Shown here one piece after another: positions 28,870 through 34,713 of a stretch of DNA of 34,713 nucleotides; within the stretch, counting starts at the first letter, position 1, and every line of letters begins with the position of its first letter. Both the position numbers and the translations under genes were made by a program. The notes under the pieces are model-generated. The model searched no databases. It had not been told where the DNA came from and was given only the letters and a program-made list of their open reading frames with translations. The stretch comes from Dictyocoela muelleri (lineage: Eukaryota > Microsporidia): contig SDVU01000006.1 of NCBI GenBank assembly GCA_016256075.1, positions 1 through 34,713 of the forward strand, in the 5' to 3' direction.

Positions 28870-30064
28870 TTTTTTAATAAAAGTATTAGTATGCTCAAAT
28901 CCATTTTCATGTTAAATCTGAATTTTAACATGATCTAACACAGCAATAAAACACTTATATTCAAAGCAATCTCAACTATGTCTCTGAATATATATATTAT
29001 TCGAAAATACATCTCTTGTAGTTTTCAAGAATATTTCATCAACAATAAGACTAGTAATCTTTATTATCAGTAAGTTTTTGCAATAGTAAAAAGCTGCATT
29101 GTGCTAAAACGATCATCCAGTTACTACAACATCAGGCGGTTTATCAATTGTAAAAAACAATTGTGATATAATTAAATATTGAAATAATTCCTTTAACACT
29201 TAAAATACATTCTTAACTCTACCAAATCTCTTTACTCGTATTACACAATTTCGTATCACATATGATCGACAGTTTATTTAAATATTGAAATGTAATTTTC
29301 AAAAATCTTTAAAGCCTTTGATCGTATATCAAGCAGGTCACTATCACCTAAACTCATATAATCAATTTTTTCATCATATTTATCACATTTTTAATTTTTA
29401 TCGTATTGACATGAATTTAAACTTGTACGCAATTGCCGTAATTCGAATACATAAACAACATAATTTATTGGTTCACCAACGAGTTAGTCTAGCCTAGAAG
29501 TCATATCTAGAAGAAAAACTATAATCTAGAAACATAGACGAAATTTTATGTTATTAAATATTCCTACATAAATTTTTTATATACTCGTATTTTTATTTAC
29601 AGGTTATAAAATTGACATTGCAAATTTCCTAATTTGTAAATAAAAATACGAGTATATAAAAAATTTATGTAGGAATATTAAATACCATGAAATTTAGTCT
29701 ATTTTTCTATATTGTAGTTTTTATTCTAGATATGACTTCTAGGATAGACTAATCCGTTTAAGAAGCAATTTAATTTAGTTTAGGTATCGAACCAGGTTGA
29801 ATTTTTGTATTATTCGCATTAATTTCATTTAAATAAATATTTTTAAAAATATTAATTAAATCTTAAACATTTTTTTTGTCAAATATTTTTAGTAAGTAAT
29901 TTACCTCGCAAGTCATTTTCAATAAAATTGAAAATATACACATATCTCTGTTTTTAAGCTCTGACAATAAAATTTCTGCTGAATAAAAGTCGTTTATTAA
30001 ATTATCTCGAAAATTGTATTTTTTTATAAAAAACTTCGTTTCTTAAAATATTTGCTTCAATCAT
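28870..30064 (-). pseudogene. Unidentified protein-coding remnant, split by a palindromic MITE
   Basis: Read on the minus strand from a possible ATG at 30064 (MIEANILRNEVFYKKIQFSR). Long coding-like runs continue through SAEILLSELKNRDM, FSILLKMTCE, INIFKNIYLNEINAN, then past the palindrome at 29484-29752 to ELVGEPINYVVYVFELRQL, MSLGDSDLLDIRSKALKIFE and finally ENGFEHTNTFIKKIIARINE. The runs are broken by several stops and shifts. Amino-acid usage is protein-like, not low-complexity. I do not recognise the family: no zinc finger, DDE or polymerase motif is visible. It could be a dead member of a microsporidian gene family or the gene of an unknown mobile element. Confidence 0.5.
29484..29752. 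mobile_element. Palindromic MITE, 269 bp
   Basis: Ends TTAGTCTAGCCTAGAAGTCA and TGACTTCTAGGATAGACTAA. The arms (ATTCCTACATAAATTTTTTA, ATACTCGTATTTTTATTTAC and inverses) pair almost perfectly around a short loop near 29605. It interrupts the unidentified coding remnant. The flanking target duplication is not resolved. Confidence 0.8.
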
Positions 30065-30416
30065 GTACTATCGCGCAAAAAAAATATTTTTATTTTGATA
30101 TTGTTTTTAAACAGTAGGTTTTTGTTTGCTGATATAAAAATACTAAGAAGAATTGATTTTAGTATTCGATAAATTTCCATTCTATAAATTTCTTAATTGC
30201 GGATTATTGATTTTTCAGAACATTTTATCTCGACCATTAAGACAAAAAAAATTATAAAATCAAAAAAATGCATTTATAATTTTTTTGCAAATTCATTTAT
30301 TTAACAATATTTTTAATTTTCTAATTTTTAAGGACGAAAACCATTTTCTAATTTAATAAATTCCAAAATTGAAAGATTTTAATTAAAAACTTAAAAATAA
30401 GATTTTGTCAATCACC
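30065..30416. other. Upstream region of the chitin synthase
   Basis: AT-rich, no open frame. No C-rich or G-rich motif of the type reported near microsporidian start codons stands out. The stretch before the start reads AATAAGATTTTGTCAATCACC. Confidence 0.4.
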
Positions 30417-32714
30417 ATGCCTCAGTCGCAAGGTGAAATTTTAAGAAGCAGCAGCCGGACATACCTAAAAAGAGAATATCCAAAGCCTCAAAAGAAGTCA
30501 AAAGGTCTCTGGTCATACATATTCCCACTTTTTAGCATTTTAATACCATCATTTGTCTTGAGATGCTGTGGTATGAATGAAAAGAAACAAATTGCATGGA
30601 GGGAAAAGTTTGCACTAGTAGTCCTGATTTTCATTTTATGTCTTATTTTGGCGTTTTTGACGTACGGGATGAATGCTTTTGTTTGTAAAGGTAACAATCA
30701 GTATGTTTTCGGCAACCTGAAGTTTAAGGATAATTATGTGATTGGTAATGGTAGCATTTATTATACTGACTTGAAAATGGAGGGATTTCAAGATAACTTA
30801 GTCACGGTCAGGAGTAATGCATGCAAAAAGAGGTTTGGTAAACAAATCGTTAGTCAGGGTATATTAAAAAATCAAGAGAAGCTTCAAAGAATTGCGGATA
30901 TTCATTTTACAAAAAAACAAGTCATCGAAAAACAATTTATCCAGATTGAAGATAAATTGTACAACCCTCGGATTCTGACTGAGGACTTTTATGACGACTT
31001 TGTCAAGAATTTCAGCGGTTGTGATGCGACAACAGCATTTAAAAAATTTTCAAATGATGAAAAACAATGTTTTATGGAAAGTTGCTATGTTGGTAGGCTT
31101 GAAACTAAGACTTATGGTTGTCTATTAGCCGATTTTCTTCTTTACATTTCTACAGTTGCTATTTTTTCACTTATAATCACCCGTTTTATCCTTGCAACAG
31201 TGTATGCGTGGACTATTCGGGTTAAAAGTGGTACCTTACCAACAATAATGCTCGTTACGTGTTATTCTGAGGGATACGAGGGAATTAAAAGCACACTGGA
31301 CAGCTTAAATGATCAAGATCATAAAGAAAAAATAATATTTGTAATAGCTGATGGTATGATAAAGGGGTCGGAAAACGATAAAAGCACTCCTGAAATTTTA
31401 ATTGATATGATGAAGGTAGACAATTATTATCCAATAGCGCCTATGGACTATATAGCCCTTTGTTCAGGTCAAAATCGCCACAATAGAGCACTAGTTTATC
31501 CAGGAACTTACAGAGAAACAAAAATGATTCTCGTCGTTAAATGTGGAAACCAACATGAAACTGTAAAAAGAGGCAACAGAGGAAAAAGAGACTCTCAGGT
31601 AATTCTAATGGGGTTCTTCAACCATCTTCTCTACAAAGAACGAATGACACCTCTTGATTTTGATATTTACCGAAAGATGAAGCACCTTGTAGGTCATCTT
31701 GAACCTGAAGATTTCGAACTTCTACTGATGGTTGATGCAGATACAGTTGTACGACCTGATGCTGTCAGGTTAATGGCAGGTGCTTTCGAATCAGATCCTA
31801 AAGTGATGGGAATATGTGGTGAGACAATGATTGCCAACAAATGGGAGAGTTGGGTGACTATGATTCAAGTCTTCGAATATTACATAAGCCACCATTTAAC
31901 AAAAAGTTTTGAGTCTGTGTTTGGTGGTGTCACATGCCTTCCTGGCTGCTTTTGCATGTACCAGATCCGAAGCATATCTTACGATGATTCAAACAAGCTA
32001 TGCGTACCAATCATCGCCAACACATTTATCTTAAACGCATATTCAGTCTTCGAAACCGAGACTCTACACGAAAAAAATCTTTTATTGCTCGGAGAAGATC
32101 GGTACCTGACAACCTTGCTGCTAAAAACATTTTACAAACATAAACTGATTTTCCTTCCACACGCAAAGTGTGAGACTCTAGTTCCTGCTCAATTAAAAGT
32201 TTTATTTTCCCAAAGAAGACGATGGATAAACTCGACTGTCCACAATTTATTTGAATTGGTGATGGTAAACAATTTGTGTGGAACATTTTGCTGCTCAATG
32301 CAATTTGTTGTTGCTATGGAATTGATAGGCACGCTCGTGCTGCCAGTGGCAATTATTTTCACCGTAGTGCTTCTAATCAGCTCAGTTCTTGTAGAGCCAG
32401 CATGGATACCTCTAATTATGTTGGTAGGAATTTTAGGATTGCCAGCAGTCTTGATTTTGCTGACATCAGGAAATATCTCGTATATTTTTTGGATTGTTGT
32501 GTATATTTTAAGCTTGCCCGTCTGGAACCTGATGCTACCTACTTATGCTTTTTGGCATTTTGATGATTTTACTTGGGGCGAGACTCGAAAGGTTGATGGA
32601 GATACTGAACATGGTGATGGAGAAGGAACTTTTGATGTAAAAAATGTTAAATTGATGCATTTAGAAGATTATTTGAACGGTGCTAATGATGAGAATGAAA
32701 GTGTCAGAAAATGA
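30417..32714 (+). CDS. Chitin synthase (family 2 glycosyltransferase)
   Basis: Polymerises N-acetylglucosamine from UDP-GlcNAc into chitin at the plasma membrane; in microsporidia chitin forms the spore endospore layer. I chose ATG 30417 (CACCATGCC), giving 765 residues; the in-frame TTG at 30405 is not a credible eukaryotic start. A membrane segment lies at about 64-88 and another at about 233-262. The catalytic domain has CYSEGYEG (282), DAD (440-442, metal and nucleotide binding), CLPGCF (about 510), GEDRYLTT (559, catalytic aspartate) and QRRRW (599, product binding). The C-terminal membrane block (about 625-715) ends in FWHFDDFTWGETRKV, typical of class IV-like enzymes. The order and spacing are complete with no inserts, in contrast to the flippase. 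Codon use is somewhat less AT-extreme than the surroundings, as expected for a conserved gene. Confidence 0.95.
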   Translation: MPQSQGEILRSSSRTYLKREYPKPQKKSKGLWSYIFPLFSILIPSFVLRCCGMNEKKQIAWREKFALVVLIFILCLILAFLTYGMNAFVCKGNNQYVFGNLKFKDNYVIGNGSIYYTDLKMEGFQDNLVTVRSNACKKRFGKQIVSQGILKNQEKLQRIADIHFTKKQVIEKQFIQIEDKLYNPRILTEDFYDDFVKNFSGCDATTAFKKFSNDEKQCFMESCYVGRLETKTYGCLLADFLLYISTVAIFSLIITRFILATVYAWTIRVKSGTLPTIMLVTCYSEGYEGIKSTLDSLNDQDHKEKIIFVIADGMIKGSENDKSTPEILIDMMKVDNYYPIAPMDYIALCSGQNRHNRALVYPGTYRETKMILVVKCGNQHETVKRGNRGKRDSQVILMGFFNHLLYKERMTPLDFDIYRKMKHLVGHLEPEDFELLLMVDADTVVRPDAVRLMAGAFESDPKVMGICGETMIANKWESWVTMIQVFEYYISHHLTKSFESVFGGVTCLPGCFCMYQIRSISYDDSNKLCVPIIANTFILNAYSVFETETLHEKNLLLLGEDRYLTTLLLKTFYKHKLIFLPHAKCETLVPAQLKVLFSQRRRWINSTVHNLFELVMVNNLCGTFCCSMQFVVAMELIGTLVLPVAIIFTVVLLISSVLVEPAWIPLIMLVGILGLPAVLILLTSGNISYIFWIVVYILSLPVWNLMLPTYAFWHFDDFTWGETRKVDGDTEHGDGEGTFDVKNVKLMHLEDYLNGANDENESVRK

Positions 32715-32999
32715 TTAAAAATGTAAAAATATAATTTTTTTTATTCTGATTATTAAACTTTGAACTTTTACTTTTTATTTGATTATTAACAGTTATTGTT
32801 GCATTTTATTCTTCCATTATGTTATTATTCCATTAACAAATTAAAAAGAAAAATTTAATTAAATTTTTTTTAATAATGATTTTTATTAGGCGACGTTGCA
32901 TTTTATTCTTCCACCACTTTAATTTGTTAATAATTTTCGGGACCCATTTTATTCTCCCACTAATACCTTTAATTATATAGTGGAATAATAAAAATGAAT
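32715..32999. repeat. Spacer with repeated GCATTTTATTCTTCCA motif
   Basis: TTGCATTTTATTCTTCCA occurs at about 32798 and 32897. CCCATTTTATTCTCCCAC occurs at about 32943, and an inverted relative GTGGAATAATAAAAATGAAT lies just before the foldback. This may be a small decayed inverted-repeat element downstream of the chitin synthase. Confidence 0.45.
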
Positions 33000-34288
33000 A
33001 CACCTAAATAAATAATGCAAATATATATTTTTATACATCACGCTCTTATACTAGACTTCAAAAGTGTGTTTTCCAGGGTTTTTCAAAGTTATATACCCGT
33101 TTATCAAAGTTATAGAGCCATTTATTTCAAAGTTATAGACCCATTTATTTCAAAGTTATAGACTATTTCTTTCAAAGTTATAGACCCATTTTTTCAAAGT
33201 TATAGACCCATTTTTTAAAAAGTTATAGACACAAAACTTTCAGACTTATAGACACATTTTTACAGAGTTATAAAAAAAATTTGCGGGAGTTATAGATGAT
33301 CCTGGACAATTCGCATCGATTAATTATATTAACTCCATTTTAACCCTTATTTTTTAACCTTTATTTTTTAACCCCTATTTAAACCCGTATTTTTTTAAAC
33401 TAAAGATTTCCTTACTTTTAAACCTTTATTTTTTAACATTTTTTTAACCCTTTCTTTCAACCCTTATTTTTCAGCCCTTATTTTTTTACCCCTATTTTCG
33501 AACCCATATTTTTTACCTATATATTTGACAAATGTTTTTTAACCCATATTTTTTAACCCATATTTTTTAACCCATATTTTTTAACCCATATTTTTAGCAC
33601 TTATTTGTTAGCCCTTATTTTTTTAACCCTTATTTTTAACCTTTATTTTTAACCCTATTTTTTAACCTTTGTTGAAAAATAAGGGTTGAGAAATAAGGGT
33701 TCAAAAATAAGTGTTATAACTAAGGACTAACAAATAATGGCTAAAAATTAGAGTCAAAAAATATGGGTTAAAAAATATGGGTTAAAAAATATGGGTTAAA
33801 AAATATGAGTTAAAAAATATTGGTCAAATATATAGGTAAAAAATATGGGACAAAATAAGGGTCAATATAAGGGTTAAAAATGGAGTTAAAAATGGATTTA
33901 AAAATGGATTTAAAATAGGTTTGAATATGTATTGAAAATGAGTTATAATAGGGGTTAAAATAGGGGTTAAAATAGGGGTTAAAATATGAATTAAAATATG
34001 AGTTATAATAATTAATCGATGCGAATTTTCGCGGATCTTCTATAACTTTTCAAAATGTATCTATAACTCTGTAAAAATGTGTATATAATTCTGAAAGTAA
34101 TGGGTCTTTTAGTTTAAAAGAAATGTGTCTATAATTCTGAAAAAAATACCCCTATAACTTTGAAATAATGGGTCTATAAGTTTGAAAAAATGATCTATGA
34201 GTTTGGAAAAACCTGTAAAACACACTTTTGAAGTCTAGTAAAAAAGCGCGATATATAAAATTATTATGTGCATTAATTAATTAGGTGT
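33000..34288. mobile_element. Giant foldback element with two kinds of tandem repeat in its arms
   Basis: About 1.29 kb, almost entirely one inverted repeat centred near 33670. From outside in, each arm has ACACCTAA...ATGCA tips; ACTAGACTTCAAAAGTGTGT; about nine 21-bp units (CAAAGTTATAGACCCATTTT); a unique CGCATCGATTAATTAT block; and then 13-20 base AACCC-type units (AACCCATATTTTTT on the left, GGGTTAAAAAATAT on the right). No open frame. The structure is that of FB/foldback transposons. The target duplication is not found. Confidence 0.85.
33340..34000. repeat. Telomere-like AACCC-T-rich / GGGTT-A-rich arrays, head to head
   Basis: Left half: units near AACCCTTATTTTTT and AACCCATATTTTTT, exact and consecutive at about 33540-33595. 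Right half, from about 33680: the inverse, GGGTTAAAAAATAT, plus looser GGGTTAAAATA units. The C-rich/G-rich strand bias recalls telomeric repeats, but the unit is long and T-rich and the orientation is inward. It forms the inner part of the foldback. Confidence 0.8.
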
Positions 34289-34340
34289 TTTGGATCAGGT
34301 GCATTTTAGATGGCTAAAAAGGGGGTGTATTATTTTTATA
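34289..34340. mobile_element. Terminus of the Merlin element carrying copy D
   Basis: AAAAAGGGGGTGTATTATTT then TTATAAAAAAAACCC parallels copy C's inner tip (CCAGGGGGTATTTTAAAAAA). It places the element end near 34319, about 30 bases from the giant foldback. Confidence 0.5.
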
Positions 34341-34713
34341 AAAAAAACCCTTATGTACACATCTACGAAATGTTAAAAAAAAATATTTAATTATTAATTC
34401 AATTAAGGCTTGGAATGCCCTTTCGCCTTCATTTCTATTCAACATATATCTTAAAAGATATATATCTATAAGCCGACTTACTCTATGTCGCCTTAATATT
34501 TCACGTTTAATCCCCGACCAACACCCTTCAATCGTATTTATATGCACACCATTTGCCCTATTAACAAATTCTATAGAGTGATTGACCGTTCTATGAGACG
34601 AGAAATGATCTGACAAACGAGAATATCCTCTCCAACAATCAGTATAAACAATTGAATTCTTATCAACGAATGCTTTTAAAAAAGATAATAATTCATTATT
34701 GGATCGTTGTAAA
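34314..34713 (-). CDS. Merlin/ISXO2-like transposase (copy D), C-terminal part, runs off the edge
   Basis: An open minus-strand frame from the window end to a TAG at 34314-34316. It holds IVYTDCWRGYSRL (about 34640), with the second catalytic aspartate, and GVHINTIEGCWSGIKREI (about 34500), with the third acidic residue. An arginine-rich helix and YMLNRNEGERAFQ tail follow, as in other Merlin and bacterial IS1595/ISXO2-type transposases. It is open through all 132 codons visible, unlike copies A-C, so this copy may be intact and active. The last codons run into a GGGGGTGTATTATTTTTATA terminus at about 34320, like the tip of copy C. The N-terminal half lies outside the window. Confidence 0.85.
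   Translation of the reverse strand, partial: LQRSNNELLSFLKAFVDKNSIVYTDCWRGYSRLSDHFSSHRTVNHSIEFVNRANGVHINTIEGCWSGIKREILRRHRVSRLIDIYLLRYMLNRNEGERAFQALIELIIKYFFLTFRRCVHKGFFYKNNTPPF

Noticed and set aside
30405-30416. TTG start extending the chitin synthase by four residues
   Set aside because: Nuclear eukaryotic genes start at ATG; the ATG at 30417 has a good CACCATG context.
32276-32563. 95-codon frame inside the chitin synthase
   Set aside because: Alternative phase of a conserved catalytic and membrane region; no independent support.
33340-33680. True telomere
   Set aside because: The array is mirrored inside a foldback and followed by more genes' worth of sequence; it is internal, and the unit is unusually long and T-rich.

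Overview
This is a very AT-rich eukaryotic window with few genes and many transposons. Two long intronless genes look alive: a P4-type phospholipid flippase (22698-26831, +) and a fungal-type chitin synthase (30417-32714, +). Chitin synthase, absence of introns, strong AT bias and a crowd of Merlin/ISXO2-like transposases fit a microsporidian with an expanded genome, such as the Edhazardia, Hamiltosporidium or Anncaliia type. That placement is inference; no rRNA or other marker is present.

Left part (1-10.8 kb): no intact gene. It holds hairpin repeats, a hAT-type MITE with an 8-bp target duplication (1344-1657), a tRNA-headed SINE with a 14-bp target duplication (2787-3238) inside a larger inverted-repeat element, a solo arm of a foldback element (4070-4360), two palindromic repeats (4560-4964, 5032-5344), a Ty3/gypsy integrase fossil (6240-6800), a decayed FLYWCH/MULE transposon (about 6847-8500) and a cluster of tRNA-like sequences (9033-9840).

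Middle part (10.8-22.5 kb): a Ty3/gypsy pol fossil on the minus strand was split by a 1.4-kb hAT-like element (11838-13244, 8-bp target duplication) and hit by a small Merlin-type MITE (13715-13857, 8-bp duplication). Three dead Merlin transposases and their MITEs follow, with several elements nested inside one another. The part ends with a 2-kb Ginger-like element (20411-22455): about 235-bp terminal inverted repeats around an integrase-like transposase.

Right part (22.5-34.7 kb): the flippase carries two large in-frame minisatellites. A foldback element framed by 79-bp direct repeats lies next to SINE copies. A decayed unidentified coding region (28870-30064, -) is split by a palindromic MITE. 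The chitin synthase follows, then a 1.3-kb giant foldback element (33000-34288) with arms of 21-bp and telomere-like AACCC repeats. A fourth Merlin transposase, the best preserved, runs off the right edge on the minus strand.

The two host genes plausibly serve membrane lipid asymmetry and spore-wall chitin; nothing suggests they are co-regulated. Everything else is mobile DNA and its debris.
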